Assembly: GCF_002105285.1 (NCBI RefSeq)
Contig: NZ_MUHR01000006.1
Location: 124,001-188,000 of the forward strand
DNA length: 64,000 nucleotides
Source of the DNA: Planktotalea arctica
Lineage (GTDB): Bacteria > Pseudomonadota > Alphaproteobacteria > Rhodobacterales > Rhodobacteraceae
Reading direction: 5' to 3'
The position numbers and the translations under genes were made by a program. The notes under the pieces are model-generated. The model saw only the letters and a list, made by a program, of their open reading frames with translations, had not been told where the DNA came from and searched no databases. Positions within the stretch are counted from its first letter, which is position 1, and every line of letters begins with the position of its first letter. Of the stretch, positions 8,293 through 17,315 are shown one piece after another.

Positions 8293-9522
8293 ATGAAAGC
8301 GATTACCCTCAAAGACGCGCAGCACTTCCCGCTTTGGCGCAGGCCGATCGCGCTGCTATTTATGATGGCGATTGCGATGCCGATCGCCTTTTCCACATGG
8401 TCGGCGCTGCTCAATAATTTTGTGATCGAAGCGGCTAATTTTGATGGCTCCGACATCGGCTGGCTGCACACAGTGCGCGAAATCCCGGGCTTTCTGGCCG
8501 TCGGAGTGATCGCGATCATTATGTTCATGCGCGAGCAGGTTCTGGGCCTTGTGGCGTTGATCATGCTGGGCATCGCCACGGCGATGACGGCTTGGTTTCC
8601 GAGTATGGGCGGAATTTTGACGATCACCATGCTTAGCTCCATCGGGTTTCACTACTACGAGACGGTCAATCAATCGCTGCAATTGCAATGGATCGACAAG
8701 GCGCGTGCGCCGCAAATGCTGGGTTGGCTTTTGGCCGCGGGATCAGGGGCGACGCTGGTGGCTTACGGCTTGATCGTGCTGACATGGGAAGCTTTCGATC
8801 TAAGTTATAACCTTGTATACATGGTTTCGGGCGGGTTGACGGCGCTGATCGCGCTGGCATGCTTCTTTATCTACCCGCAGTTCGATGCGCCCCATCCGCA
8901 GCTTAAGAAAATGATCCTGCGCAAGCGTTACTGGCTGTATTATGCGCTGCAATTTATGGCCGGCGCGCGCCGGCAAATTTTCATGGTCTTTGCAGGCTTC
9001 ATGATGGTCGAGCGCTTTGGCTTTGAAGTGCACGAAATCACCGCGCTCTATCTGATCAATCTTGTGGTAAACATCTTCGTCGCACCTTTGATGGGCCGCG
9101 CAGTCGCGCGTTTCGGTGAACGTAACACGCTCATGTTCGAATATATGGGCCTTGCGCTGGTGTTCCTTGCCTACGGCGGCATCTATTGGTTCGGTTGGGG
9201 CGTGCTGCTTGCGGCGACGCTTTATGTGATCGATCACATCTTCTTTGCGCTGGCGCTGGCGTTGAAAACCTACTTCCAAAAAATTGCAGCCCCCGGCGAT
9301 ATCGCGCCAACAGCGGCGGTGGCCTTTACGATCAACCATATCGCTGCGGTGTTTTTGCCAGCGGGGCTGGGCTATCTATGGCTCGTCTCGCCCTCTGCGG
9401 TGTTCATCGTTGCGGCCTGCATGGCGCTGGTGTCTTTCGGATTGGCGCTGCTGATCCCGCGCCACCCCGAGCCTGGCAATGAAACGCGCCTTGGCGGTTT
9501 TGCACCGCAACCCGCAGAATAA
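8293..9522 (+). CDS. MFS transporter
   Basis: This is a 409-residue major facilitator superfamily protein with about twelve hydrophobic segments and short charged loops (FGERNTLMFEYMG between helices 8 and 9). The pattern does not identify a substrate. A ribosome-binding site AAGGGAAGA precedes ATG 8293. The gene is followed by prmA after 17 bases, so both may be on one transcript. The C-terminus is a short polar tail (GGFAPQPAE). It is divergent to the YeeE/YedE gene; whether they work together is unknown. Confidence 0.78.
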   Translation: MKAITLKDAQHFPLWRRPIALLFMMAIAMPIAFSTWSALLNNFVIEAANFDGSDIGWLHTVREIPGFLAVGVIAIIMFMREQVLGLVALIMLGIATAMTAWFPSMGGILTITMLSSIGFHYYETVNQSLQLQWIDKARAPQMLGWLLAAGSGATLVAYGLIVLTWEAFDLSYNLVYMVSGGLTALIALACFFIYPQFDAPHPQLKKMILRKRYWLYYALQFMAGARRQIFMVFAGFMMVERFGFEVHEITALYLINLVVNIFVAPLMGRAVARFGERNTLMFEYMGLALVFLAYGGIYWFGWGVLLAATLYVIDHIFFALALALKTYFQKIAAPGDIAPTAAVAFTINHIAAVFLPAGLGYLWLVSPSAVFIVAACMALVSFGLALLIPRHPEPGNETRLGGFAPQPAE

Positions 9523-9539
9523 CTCCTAAGGATAAGAGC

Positions 9540-10412
9540 ATGATGACCTTTACTGCATTGACTACGCTTATGGGAAAAGAGAACGCAGAGCGATTGGGCG
9601 AAGCCATGGAGCGGCTTATGCCCGAACCGACGGGCATTGGCGTGTTCGAGGTAGAGGACGGCTCTGGCCTGTGGGAAGTGGGTGGATATTTCATCGAGCG
9701 TCCAGATGCGGGCGGGCTTGATCTCTTGGCGGCGGCGTTTGGCGCGAAGCCTTTTGTGGTCTCAGAAATCCCTGAAACCGATTGGGTCGCGCATGTGAAG
9801 CGCGAGCTTGCGCCCGTCGAGGCGGGGCGCTTTTTCGTTTACGGAAGCCATGACGCCGACAAGATCCCCGCAGGAAGCGAGCCGTTGCTTATCGAGGCGG
9901 CGATGGCCTTCGGCACGGGGCATCACGGCACGACGCTGGGCTGTTTGCGTGCGCTGGACCGCCTTGCGGGTGAGGGGTTTGTCGGCAAGGCGGTTGCGGA
10001 TATCGGTTGCGGCACTGCCGTCTTGGCAATGGGGGCTGCGCGCATTTGGCCGGGCACTGTGTTGGCGAGCGATATCGACGAGGTCGCGGTAGACGTTGCG
10101 CGCGCCAATGTGGCGGCGAATGATCTGGTGGGCCGTGTAAGCTGCGTCGAGGCGGCGGGCTTTGACAATCCCGAACTGACCGGTGCGGGGCCGTTTGATC
10201 TGATCTTCGCCAATATCCTAAAAGGTCCGCTGATTATGCTTGCTCCGGACATGGCGGAAAATCTGCAAACAGGGGGCTATATGATTCTTTCAGGTATTCT
10301 GAACGAGCAAGCCGACGAGATCATTTCGGTTTATGCAAAATCGGGCATCAATATGGTGCAAAGAGATGAAATTGGTGAATGGACGTCACTAACACTGCGC
10401 AAAGATTTCTGA
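9540..10412 (+). CDS. prmA: Ribosomal protein L11 methyltransferase
   Basis: A 290-residue S-adenosylmethionine-dependent enzyme that trimethylates ribosomal protein L11. An N-terminal substrate-recognition domain is followed by a Rossmann methyltransferase domain with motif I VADIGCGTAVLAMGAAR (near residue 153), the acidic ribose-binding site SDIDEVAVDVARAN, and the substrate motif FANILKGPL (near 224), which is diagnostic for PrmA. The start is ATG 9540, with AGGATAAG upstream; a second ATG follows directly. It lies 17 bases after the MFS gene. Confidence 0.9.
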   Translation: MMTFTALTTLMGKENAERLGEAMERLMPEPTGIGVFEVEDGSGLWEVGGYFIERPDAGGLDLLAAAFGAKPFVVSEIPETDWVAHVKRELAPVEAGRFFVYGSHDADKIPAGSEPLLIEAAMAFGTGHHGTTLGCLRALDRLAGEGFVGKAVADIGCGTAVLAMGAARIWPGTVLASDIDEVAVDVARANVAANDLVGRVSCVEAAGFDNPELTGAGPFDLIFANILKGPLIMLAPDMAENLQTGGYMILSGILNEQADEIISVYAKSGINMVQRDEIGEWTSLTLRKDF

Positions 10413-10518
10413 TTTGAGGGGCATTTATCGCTATTTTGACGCATTTGCCTTTCATTTGACATAATTCAGGTTTAAAAATTACGAAAGTTTGGTGGGGGCC
10501 AAACAAACGGAGGCTGCC

Positions 10519-10872
10519 ATGGGATATCCCATTCTCCAACAAAAGACAGGCTTCATGCTGCTGCCGGAACGTGATCGGCAAAAAGGTGCAAGCTATGTTA
10601 CTCTTGTTGATAAAAACGGACTAATTCAAGTTGTTGCACAGCGCAAAAAGCGCAAGATTTCTCTTGTTCCGCTGAAATTTTTGGCACTGCTCGTCGTGCT
10701 TCTTACCGTCTTCAAAGCGCTTGCCGTGATGAACGTCGGTATGGTTGATTATGAAGAAGAACTGGCGCTGCTTCAAAGCGGCAACATCTTCGAGCAGGCC
10801 AGTGCATTCGCATTGCAGATCGACCCCGTCACCAAGGCGATTTATTCAAGCGCGGGTCCGCTGCTCCGATAA
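10519..10872 (+). CDS. Small single-span membrane protein of unknown function
   Basis: A 117-residue protein that I do not recognise. A polar N-terminal half (MGYPILQQKTGFMLLPERDR) is followed by a very basic stretch (AQRKKRKISLVP), one hydrophobic segment of about 22 residues (FLALLVVLLTVFKALAVMNV) and an acidic tail (DYEEELALLQSG). By the positive-inside rule the N-terminus should be cytoplasmic and the roughly 45-residue tail periplasmic. ATG 10519 follows the ribosome-binding site ACGGAGG. The gene is followed by two terminator-like hairpins, so it is probably transcribed alone. Similar small proteins occur in Rhodobacterales near prmA, to my recollection. Confidence 0.7.
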   Translation: MGYPILQQKTGFMLLPERDRQKGASYVTLVDKNGLIQVVAQRKKRKISLVPLKFLALLVVLLTVFKALAVMNVGMVDYEEELALLQSGNIFEQASAFALQIDPVTKAIYSSAGPLLR

Positions 10873-10884
10873 ATCGACTCGATA

Positions 10885-10916
10885 GCGCCTCAGACTTGGA
10901 TCAGGGTCTGGGGCGC
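10885..10916 (+). terminator. Hairpin after the small membrane protein
   Basis: An 11 bp stem (GCGCCTCAGAC with GTCTGGGGCGC, one G-T pair) and a loop of about ten bases, starting 12 bases after the stop codon. It is followed by a pyrimidine-rich stretch (CTCTCTTATTC) rather than a pure T-run. Confidence 0.65.
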
Positions 10917-10946
10917 ACCTCTCTCTTATTCACTTTCAGTTCTTCC

Positions 10947-10992
10947 AATGGAAAAGGCCGCAGCACATTTAAGTGCTGCGGCCTTTTCCATT
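10947..10992. terminator. Perfect palindromic bidirectional terminator
   Basis: A 20 bp perfect stem (10947-10966 with 10973-10992) and a 6-base loop, with AATGGAAAAGG at the left and CCTTTTCCATT at the right. It lies between the converging small membrane protein gene and the DUF1127 gene and is T-rich on the 3' side in both directions, so it can stop transcription from either side. Confidence 0.85.
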
Positions 10993-11032
10993 TTGTAACA
11001 GTTTGCCTGCCCCGAAGGGAACGAGGTGCGCC

Positions 11033-11239
11033 TTAGACGTGACGCGCGCCACCCGCAACATCGTCGATGTCGCCGCGGCAAAGACCGATGTCTTCCAGCT
11101 CGCGGTCCGTCAGCTCGTTCAGAGCCTTGCGTGTCTGACGCGCATCGTTCCATGTGGCAAAGGCTGCGAACAGCGTATTCAGAGCGGAGAACCCGCCGTT
11201 GGAGACGTATGCGGCGCGGGTGTTGTCGATAACAGCCAT
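11033..11239 (-). CDS. DUF1127 domain protein
   Basis: A 68-residue protein. Its C-terminal half is a DUF1127 domain (LNELTDRELEDIGLCRGDI), a small arginine-rich motif widespread in alphaproteobacteria; some members are linked to phosphate, carbon or stress regulation and RNA turnover. The N-terminus is MAVIDNTRAAYVSNGG. ATG 11239 is preferred to an upstream start at 11329, because conservation in such proteins begins near the tryptophan-containing helix. It converges on the palindromic terminator at 10947. Confidence 0.85.
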   Translation of the reverse strand: MAVIDNTRAAYVSNGGFSALNTLFAAFATWNDARQTRKALNELTDRELEDIGLCRGDIDDVAGGARHV

Positions 11240-11593
11240 GATCGTATTCCTATATAGCGGACCGCCCGGCGGGCAGGTCGTTTCGTTTCGTCTTGAGGCG
11301 CATCTAGGGACGTTGAATGACCCTGACAAGCGATCATTTTTGCATGGGACCTATGCACTTTCTGCATGGCAGAAAATAGGGTAAATGCCCTTTAAAATAT
11401 GACGTAAACGTGACCGGGCCAGTGTCGTTTTCTGCATCTGCGAAGGCGGATTTGACCCGCTGCAGAGGGCCTCGTGTCGCTTTTGATCCGCCTGTGGATA
11501 AAACCGACATTTTCGCATTAACCTTTCCCTTTGTTCGCCTTTCGTGCTACTGGAGCAAAAAAACAACATATAATTCGACAGGTGCAGAGCGGC
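11240..11593. other. Intergenic region between divergent DUF1127 gene and ruvC
   Basis: 354 bases without a convincing gene. Short open frames exist but lack ribosome-binding sites and recognisable sequence. The region must hold the promoters of both divergent genes. I see an AT-rich stretch near 11385-11400 and another near 11550-11580, but no clear -35/-10 pair. Confidence 0.5.
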
Positions 11594-12100
11594 ATGCGCG
11601 TATTAGGAATTGATCCCGGTCTTCGGAACATGGGGTGGGGCGTCATCGAGGTGGATGGAAGCCGGATGCGTCACCTTGGAAACGGGGTGTGCAAATCCGA
11701 GGGCAAGGACTTGGGGCTGCGTTTGTTGTCGCTGCACCGCCAGCTCACGGAGGTTTTGCGAGAGTATCAACCAACAACCGCGGCCGTTGAGCAGACATTT
11801 GTAAACAAAGACGGGGCAGGCACGCTAAAGCTTGGTCAAGCGCGCGGGATTGCCTTGCTGGTGCCTGCACAGGCAGGGCTTGAGATCGGCGAATATGCAC
11901 CCAACAAAGTAAAGAAGACGGTTGTGGGCGTCGGTCACGCCGCCAAAGAGCAGGTACAGCATATGGTAAAACTGCAATTGCCCGGCGTTGTGCTGAACGG
12001 TCCCGACGCGGCGGATGCGCTTGCGATTGCGATGTGCCATGCTCACTACACGCGCTCCACGAGCGTTTGGGAAAAAGCAAAACAGGCGGCAAACGGATGA
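11594..12100 (+). CDS. ruvC: Holliday junction resolvase RuvC
   Basis: A 168-residue endonuclease of the RNase H fold that cuts Holliday junctions. The four catalytic acidic residues are visible: D7 (LGIDPG), E66 (AAVEQTFV), D138 and D141 ([12 protein letters not shown]). ATG 11594 (MRVLGIDPG) is the family start; an upstream start would add an unrelated tail. The stop overlaps the ruvA start by 4 bases (ATGA), beginning a ruvCAB operon. Confidence 0.95.
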   Translation: MRVLGIDPGLRNMGWGVIEVDGSRMRHLGNGVCKSEGKDLGLRLLSLHRQLTEVLREYQPTTAAVEQTFVNKDGAGTLKLGQARGIALLVPAQAGLEIGEYAPNKVKKTVVGVGHAAKEQVQHMVKLQLPGVVLNGPDAADALAIAMCHAHYTRSTSVWEKAKQAANG

Positions 12101-12765
12101 TCGGCAAACTCTCTGGACGCATTGATTATCGCGCGGCGGATCATGTGATGATCGACGTGCGCGGCGTGGGCTATATGGTCTATTGCTCGGACCGCACTTT
12201 GGCAGGTTTGCCGGGCAATGGCGAAGTTGTCTCTCTCTATACAGACCTTTTGGTGCGTGAAGACCTGCTGCAATTGTTCGGTTTCACGACCTTGGTCGAA
12301 AAGGAATGGCATCGCTTACTGATGAGCGTGCAGGGCATCGGCGCAAAGGCGTCTTTGGCGATCCTTGGCGCGCTTGGCGCAGACGGCGTGGGCCGCGCGA
12401 TTGCACTGGGTGATATGACCGCGATCAAGGCGGCCAAAGGCGTAGGCCCGAAAACTGCGCAGCGGGTGGTGATTGAGCTTAAGGACAAAGCACCCGGCGT
12501 GATGGCGATGGGCGGAGGTTCGCCCGCAAGTGCTCTGGGGGAAGTGCCCGCATCCGATGATTTCGACGTGATTGAAACGTCCGCGCGCGTGATTGCGGCA
12601 CCAAGCGCGAGCGCGCAGGCCGAAGCCTTGTCCGCGCTGAGCAACCTTGGCTATTCCCCCTCCGATGCCGCCAGCGCGGTGGCCGAGGCTGCTGGTACTG
12701 ATCCGGAGGCGCAGACGCCCGCATTGATCCGCGCCGCGCTCAAGCTGCTCGCACCGAAGGGGTAG
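12097..12765 (+). CDS. ruvA: Holliday junction branch migration protein RuvA
   Basis: The 222-residue protein binds the four-way junction as a tetramer and loads RuvB. An N-terminal OB fold ([19 protein letters not shown]) is followed by two helix-hairpin-helix motifs ([17 protein letters not shown] near 72-88 and [18 protein letters not shown] near 108-125). After a flexible linker comes the C-terminal RuvB-binding domain ([15 protein letters not shown]). The start overlaps the ruvC stop, and ruvB follows after 3 bases. Confidence 0.95.
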   Translation: MIGKLSGRIDYRAADHVMIDVRGVGYMVYCSDRTLAGLPGNGEVVSLYTDLLVREDLLQLFGFTTLVEKEWHRLLMSVQGIGAKASLAILGALGADGVGRAIALGDMTAIKAAKGVGPKTAQRVVIELKDKAPGVMAMGGGSPASALGEVPASDDFDVIETSARVIAAPSASAQAEALSALSNLGYSPSDAASAVAEAAGTDPEAQTPALIRAALKLLAPKG

Positions 12766-12768
12766 GGG

Positions 12769-13794
12769 ATGATCGAACCTGATCCCACAATGCGGCCGGC
12801 GGAATTGCCCGGAGATAATGACCGCGCTTTGCGTCCGCAGGCTTTGGATGAGTTTATCGGGCAAGCGAGCGCTCGCGCGAACTTGAAGGTCTTCATCGAA
12901 AGCGCGAAGCGGCGCGGGGAGGCGATGGATCACACGTTGTTTCATGGGCCGCCCGGATTGGGTAAGACCACATTGGCGCAGATCATGTCGCGTGAACTTG
13001 GTGTGTCGTTTCGCATGACCTCGGGGCCTGTGCTGGCCAAGGCGGGCGATCTGGCGGCGATCCTGACCAATCTGGAAGCGCGCGACGTTTTGTTCATTGA
13101 CGAAATTCATCGGCTCAATCCTGTGGTGGAGGAAATCCTGTATCCCGCACTTGAGGATTTCGAACTGGATCTGGTGATCGGCGAAGGGCCTGCTGCGCGC
13201 ACGGTGCGGATTGAACTGCAGCCCTTTACCTTGGTGGGAGCGACCACGCGGCTTGGCCTGTTGACCACGCCTTTGCGGGATCGTTTCGGCATTCCCACGC
13301 GGCTGGAGTTTTACACAGAGGACGAGTTGTTCACGATTGTGGAGCGCAATGCACGCAAGCTGGGCGCCCCCGCAGACGAGGGCGGCGCGCGCGAGATTGC
13401 CAAACGTGCGCGCGGCACGCCAAGGATTGCGGGACGCCTGCTGCGGCGCGTTGTGGATTTTGCGATTGTAGAGGGTGATGGGCACGTAACGCGCGCGCTG
13501 GCCGATAGCGCACTTACACGGCTTGGGGTGGACAAACTGGGCCTTGATAGCGCGGACCGGCGTTACTTGCGCTTGATCGCGGAGAACTATCAGGGCGGGC
13601 CTGTGGGGATCGAGACGATGTCGGCGGCGCTCTCGGAAAGTCGCGACGCGCTGGAAGAAGTGATCGAGCCGTTTTTGTTGCAGCAAGGATTGATCCAGCG
13701 TACGCCTCGCGGGCGGATGCTGGCGCAAAAGGCGTGGACGCATCTTGGCATGGCTGCGCCGGGCAAACCGGATCAGGCGGGTTTGTTTGAATGA
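12769..13794 (+). CDS. ruvB: Holliday junction branch migration ATPase RuvB
   Basis: A 341-residue AAA+ motor that drives branch migration. Walker A is GPPGLGKTT (60-68), Walker B is [10 protein letters not shown], and the sensor and arginine-finger region follows ([18 protein letters not shown]). A C-terminal winged helix ends with [15 protein letters not shown], as expected. The gene follows ruvA directly. The DNA just after its stop carries copy 3 of the short dispersed repeat. Confidence 0.96.
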   Translation: MIEPDPTMRPAELPGDNDRALRPQALDEFIGQASARANLKVFIESAKRRGEAMDHTLFHGPPGLGKTTLAQIMSRELGVSFRMTSGPVLAKAGDLAAILTNLEARDVLFIDEIHRLNPVVEEILYPALEDFELDLVIGEGPAARTVRIELQPFTLVGATTRLGLLTTPLRDRFGIPTRLEFYTEDELFTIVERNARKLGAPADEGGAREIAKRARGTPRIAGRLLRRVVDFAIVEGDGHVTRALADSALTRLGVDKLGLDSADRRYLRLIAENYQGGPVGIETMSAALSESRDALEEVIEPFLLQQGLIQRTPRGRMLAQKAWTHLGMAAPGKPDQAGLFE

Positions 13795-13814
13795 GAGTGC
13801 GGGACGCTCCGCGG

Positions 13815-13837
13815 GAAGTTTATTTGGGAAGATGAAG
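13815..13837 (+). repeat. Short dispersed repeat, copy 3 (contains a start codon)
   Basis: GAAG then TTTATTTGGGAAGATGAAG. The ATG at 13832 inside the repeat is the likely start codon of the next gene, and the repeat's own GGGAAG provides a weak ribosome-binding site only two to three bases upstream. Confidence 0.75.
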
Positions 13838-14470
13838 AGCTTGTTGGACGTAAGCGAGATAGAGGCGCTGTTTACGCGCAGCGGCGGCGAATATGCGTTT
13901 GCACGTTGGGGGCGGGCGATTTCGCCGGTTGTTTTCGGGGTTAATGACGAGACTTTGAAGGTGGTCAAAGGCGCGATTGAAGCGGTATGTTTGGTGAGCA
14001 ATCATCACATGGCGGAAACTGACCCCGAGCTTGGCAGCAATGCGATGTTCTTTTTCTTCAGTGATTGGGTTGAGCTTCTGGAGGTTCCGAAGCTTGATGA
14101 GTTGGTGCCGGATCTGGCCGGTTTGGTGGCGCGCGTCACGGCGGCGGATGCCAATCAGTATCGCGTGTTTCGCTTTGACGAGGAAGGCGCGATCAAGGCC
14201 TGTTTTACTTTCATCCGAATGGATACGCACCTAAGCGATGTGCCTGCGGAAACGCTCGCGCTTAGCCAAGCGGTGCAGATGATGGTGCTTTGGTCGGATA
14301 CTGCGTTTCTGGGCGCTTCGCCTTTGGCGGTTATGGAGGGTGGCGGCGTGATTGTGAAACCCGAGATTTCGGGGCTTTTGGCCGCCTGCTACGATGCTGT
14401 GATGCCCATTGCGGCAAACGATCCAAGCCACGCTTTGCGCCTTGCTGCGCGTATGCCGAAAAAGCAGTAG
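13832..14470 (+). CDS. Conserved hypothetical protein between ruvB and ybgC
   Basis: A 212-residue soluble protein that I cannot assign to a known family. It has a mixed alpha/beta pattern, an aromatic-rich stretch (NAMFFFFSDWVELLEVPKLDEL) and no signal peptide or catalytic motif I can name. It lies in an operon-like row with ruvB upstream and ybgC 9 bases downstream, a position I recall being occupied by a protein of this size in other Rhodobacterales. ATG 13832 (MKSLLDVSEIEALFTR) lies in the short repeat. An in-frame start at 13745 would lie wholly inside ruvB and is less likely. Confidence 0.65.
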   Translation: MKSLLDVSEIEALFTRSGGEYAFARWGRAISPVVFGVNDETLKVVKGAIEAVCLVSNHHMAETDPELGSNAMFFFFSDWVELLEVPKLDELVPDLAGLVARVTAADANQYRVFRFDEEGAIKACFTFIRMDTHLSDVPAETLALSQAVQMMVLWSDTAFLGASPLAVMEGGGVIVKPEISGLLAACYDAVMPIAANDPSHALRLAARMPKKQ

Positions 14471-14479
14471 GAGAGCGAG

Positions 14480-14866
14480 ATGCACGAATTTGCGCTGCGG
14501 GTTTATTATGAGGACACAGACCTTGCGGGGATCGTCTATTATGCGAATTACCTGAAATTCATCGAACGCGGGCGCACCGAATGGGTACGCGAACAAGGGA
14601 TCGATCAGAGCCAGATGCGCGACGACGAGGGGCTGGTGTTTGCTGTGCGCCGCGTTGAAGCGGATTACTTGTTGCCTGCGCGCTTTGACGACGATCTGAT
14701 CGTGCGCACGAGCATTGAGCAGATGAGCGGCGCGCGCATCGTACTCAGCCAGGATGTGATGCGCGGCACGGACCTGCTGTTTAGCGCACAAGTGACGCTT
14801 GTTGCGCTCACGCTGGAGGGGCAACCGACGCGTTTGCCAGCGAATATCCGCCGAATCGTGCACTGA
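14480..14866 (+). CDS. ybgC: Tol-Pal associated acyl-CoA thioesterase YbgC
   Basis: A 128-residue hot-dog-fold thioesterase. The active-site signature DTDLAGIVYYANYLKF sits near residues 12-27, with the aspartate of DxxGIVYY acting in catalysis. YbgC enzymes hydrolyse short acyl-CoA or acyl-ACP and are encoded at the head of tol-pal operons. Here the gene lies 115 bases before tolQ. ATG 14480 follows GGAGAGCG. Confidence 0.9.
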   Translation: MHEFALRVYYEDTDLAGIVYYANYLKFIERGRTEWVREQGIDQSQMRDDEGLVFAVRRVEADYLLPARFDDDLIVRTSIEQMSGARIVLSQDVMRGTDLLFSAQVTLVALTLEGQPTRLPANIRRIVH

Positions 14867-14981
14867 GCGGGACGATTTCGCCGATCCGGCAAGCAGAGTT
14901 GTTGGTTTCTTCACGGATATCCTTTAAGTTTGAGTCAGAGCAAAGAGCCACATCAGTGGCCGGGCAGAAAAGAGCAGGCAG

Positions 14982-15677
14982 ATGGAAGTAGAAACCCTAG
15001 CAATGGCGCATGAGATTGATTTCTCCATGTGGGCGCTTTTTGCGCGTGCGACGATTACCGTGAAACTGGTGATGATCATGCTGGTCATCGCGTCGATCTG
15101 GGCATGGTCAATCGTTGTCCAAAAATACATGCAATACCGCGCCGCACGCAGCGAAGCGGCGACCTTCGATCAGGCCTTTTGGTCGGGCGAACCGCTGGAT
15201 CAACTGTTCGAGCAGATCGGGCCACAACCCAACGGTGCCTCTGAAAAGATATTCGCGGCGGGCATGACCGAATGGCGCCGCTCGCACCGCGTCGATGGTG
15301 GCTTGATCGCAGGGGCGCAAAGCCGGATCGATCGCTCCATGGATGTCGCGATATCCAAGGAAGCGGAAGAGCTTCAGGCGGGCCTCTCCGTACTTGCGAC
15401 CGTGGGATCGACCGCGCCTTTCGTGGGTCTGTTCGGGACGGTCTGGGGCATCATGAACGCCTTTATCGAGATCGCAGAGGCGCAGAATACCAACCTTGCC
15501 GTCGTCGCACCGGGCATTGCGGAGGCGCTGCTGGCGACGGGCCTTGGCCTGCTTGCCGCGATTCCGGCAGTGATCTATTACAACAAATTCAGCGCCGACA
15601 GTGATCGCATCTTGGGTGGGTATGAGGCCTTTGCCGATGAATTTGCGACCATCCTGTCGCGCCAGTTGGACAGTTAG
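14982..15677 (+). CDS. tolQ: Tol-Pal system proton channel subunit TolQ
   Basis: A 231-residue inner-membrane protein of the MotA/TolQ/ExbB family that, with TolR, uses the proton-motive force to energise TolA during outer-membrane constriction. Three hydrophobic segments are visible: one near residues 25-45 (LVMIMLVIASIWAWSIVV) and two near 140-200 (STAPFVGLFGTVWGIMNAF and LLATGLGLLAAIPAVIYY). The threonines and glycines of the last two are typical. ATG 14982 follows AGGCAG. tolR follows after 3 bases. Confidence 0.93.
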   Translation: MEVETLAMAHEIDFSMWALFARATITVKLVMIMLVIASIWAWSIVVQKYMQYRAARSEAATFDQAFWSGEPLDQLFEQIGPQPNGASEKIFAAGMTEWRRSHRVDGGLIAGAQSRIDRSMDVAISKEAEELQAGLSVLATVGSTAPFVGLFGTVWGIMNAFIEIAEAQNTNLAVVAPGIAEALLATGLGLLAAIPAVIYYNKFSADSDRILGGYEAFADEFATILSRQLDS

Positions 15678-15680
15678 GCG

Positions 15681-16160
15681 ATGGTTACCAGCGTGATGCA
15701 AAAAGGCAGCGGGGGTTCGCGGCGCAAACGGCGCGGTGGGCGTTCGAGGCCGATGGCGGAGATCAACGTGACGCCCTTCGTGGATGTGATGTTGGTGCTG
15801 CTTATCATCTTCATGGTGGCTGCGCCCTTGATGACAGTGGGCGTGCCTGTGGAGCTTCCCAAGACCGCCGCAGGCGCGCTGCCCTCTGATGCGGAGGAAC
15901 CTCTGACTGTGACCATCACGGCCGACGGGCGCGTGATGATCCAGACGACAGAGGCGAATTTGCCCGAACTGGTCACCAAGCTGCGCGCGATTGCAGCAGA
16001 GCGCGAAAGCGCAAAGGTCTATCTGCGTGCGGACGGGGCGGTCGCCTATGCGCAAGTCGTGCAAGTCATGGGCGCACTCAATGCGGGCGGGTTTAATGAT
16101 ATCGGCCTAGTCACCGATACCGGCGGTCCAGAGTTGAACGCCGATATCAGCGGCAACTAG
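15681..16160 (+). CDS. tolR: Tol-Pal system subunit TolR
   Basis: A 159-residue ExbD/TolR protein. A basic N-terminus (GGSRRKRRGGRSRPMAEINV) precedes one membrane segment containing the proton-carrying aspartate (VTPFVDVMLVLLIIFMVAAP). A periplasmic domain follows (VTITADGRVMI). It lies between tolQ and tolA with tiny gaps, in one operon. Confidence 0.93.
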   Translation: MVTSVMQKGSGGSRRKRRGGRSRPMAEINVTPFVDVMLVLLIIFMVAAPLMTVGVPVELPKTAAGALPSDAEEPLTVTITADGRVMIQTTEANLPELVTKLRAIAAERESAKVYLRADGAVAYAQVVQVMGALNAGGFNDIGLVTDTGGPELNADISGN

Positions 16161-16170
16161 GGCGCGCGCG

Positions 16171-17196
16171 GTGCACAAGAGCACCTATATTTCCGCAGGC
16201 GGTCATGCGCTGTTGCTGGGCTACGCGATGTTTGGCGGGCTTTTCAATGCAGAGCCGTTGGAACTGCCAAGCATGGATGTTTCGGTAATTTCGGAAGCGG
16301 AGTTTGCGGCTTTGACGCAAACGCCCCAGCCGCCTGATGTCTTGGCGGATGCGCCAGAACCTGTATTTGCAGCGCCGGAGCTTGAGCCTGAGCCCGTCGT
16401 GCCAACGCCTGAACCCGAGCCTCAGCCGCGTCCGGAGCCGCCGCAGTTTGTAGTGCCCGAGCCAGTGGAGCCGCAGCCGGAACCTGCGCCTGAACCCGAA
16501 GCGGTAGTGGTTCCCGATATTGCGCCCGATGCGTCCTTGCGCCCCAAGCCGCGCCCCGCGCCGCGCGTTGCGCCCGAAGCCGTTGCTGCGCCGGAGCCGG
16601 AGGTGGAGATCGACAATACGGCGCGGGAAGCGACGCAGCCGGATGAAAATGCGGAGCAAGCGGTTGAGGAGCAATCTCAAGCTGCGCCAGAAGACGCCGC
16701 AACAGAGATTGTCACCGAGGCCGAGCAACCCGCTGGGAGTGCGCCAATTGCGACGCCGCGCCCAAGAGCGCGTCCGCGCGAATCTGTTGCCAGCGCGCCC
16801 GAAACCTCATCGGCGGTGAACGCCGCATTGGCCGAAGCCTTGGGTGAACCGGCCGCAAGCGACGTGCCAAGCGGGCCAGCCTTGACGGCGGGTGAAACCG
16901 ACGCGCTGCGCATCGCGGTGCAGGATTGCTGGGTCGTCGATGTGGGTAGCCTGGCGGCTGACGTGACGGTCGTGCTTGGCATGTCGATGGATTTGCGCGG
17001 CAAGGTCGTACCTGGCAGCTTGCGCCTCGTATCCTCGTCCGGGGGCGAGGGGGCGGCGGTGGATACCGCGTTCCAATCTGCGCGCCGCGCGGTGCTGCGC
17101 TGCCAGAAAGAAGGCTATGATTTGCCGCAGGACAAATACGAGCAATGGCAAGAGATAGAAATGACGTTCAATCCCAAAGATATGCGCATCAGATGA
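16171..17196 (+). CDS. tolA: TolA-like protein of the Tol-Pal system
   Basis: The 341-residue protein should span from inner membrane to periplasm. A short N-terminal hydrophobic anchor (GGHALLLGYAMFGGLF, about 10-26) is followed by a long linker very rich in proline, glutamate and alanine (PEPEPQPRPEPPQ, about 55-225). A C-terminal globular domain comes last, with two cysteines (QDCWVV and VLRCQKEG), as in the TolA/TonB type. The linker has little helical heptad pattern, unlike the alanine-rich helix of E. coli TolA. The start is GTG 16171, ten bases after the tolR stop. Position in the operon supports the name more than sequence does. Confidence 0.85.
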   Translation: MHKSTYISAGGHALLLGYAMFGGLFNAEPLELPSMDVSVISEAEFAALTQTPQPPDVLADAPEPVFAAPELEPEPVVPTPEPEPQPRPEPPQFVVPEPVEPQPEPAPEPEAVVVPDIAPDASLRPKPRPAPRVAPEAVAAPEPEVEIDNTAREATQPDENAEQAVEEQSQAAPEDAATEIVTEAEQPAGSAPIATPRPRARPRESVASAPETSSAVNAALAEALGEPAASDVPSGPALTAGETDALRIAVQDCWVVDVGSLAADVTVVLGMSMDLRGKVVPGSLRLVSSSGGEGAAVDTAFQSARRAVLRCQKEGYDLPQDKYEQWQEIEMTFNPKDMRIR

Positions 17197-17315
17197 GCCT
17201 CTTTCGTCACAACTTCGTCATAACCATGGGTAAGCGCCTGCTGATCGCGCGCGTCCCCCTTTTTTACAACGCGTATATCAAATAGGGTAGCCACGTGGCA
17301 GGAGCAGGACAGGCA

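Noticed and set aside
10456-10484. TTGACA box before the small membrane protein as a sigma-70 promoter
   Set aside because: The -35 is perfect, but no acceptable -10 lies 16-18 bases downstream.
12316-14001. A 561-codon open frame on the minus strand opposite ruvA-ruvB
   Set aside because: It is arginine/histidine-rich with no family pattern and mirrors two certain genes; it arises from GC-biased third positions.
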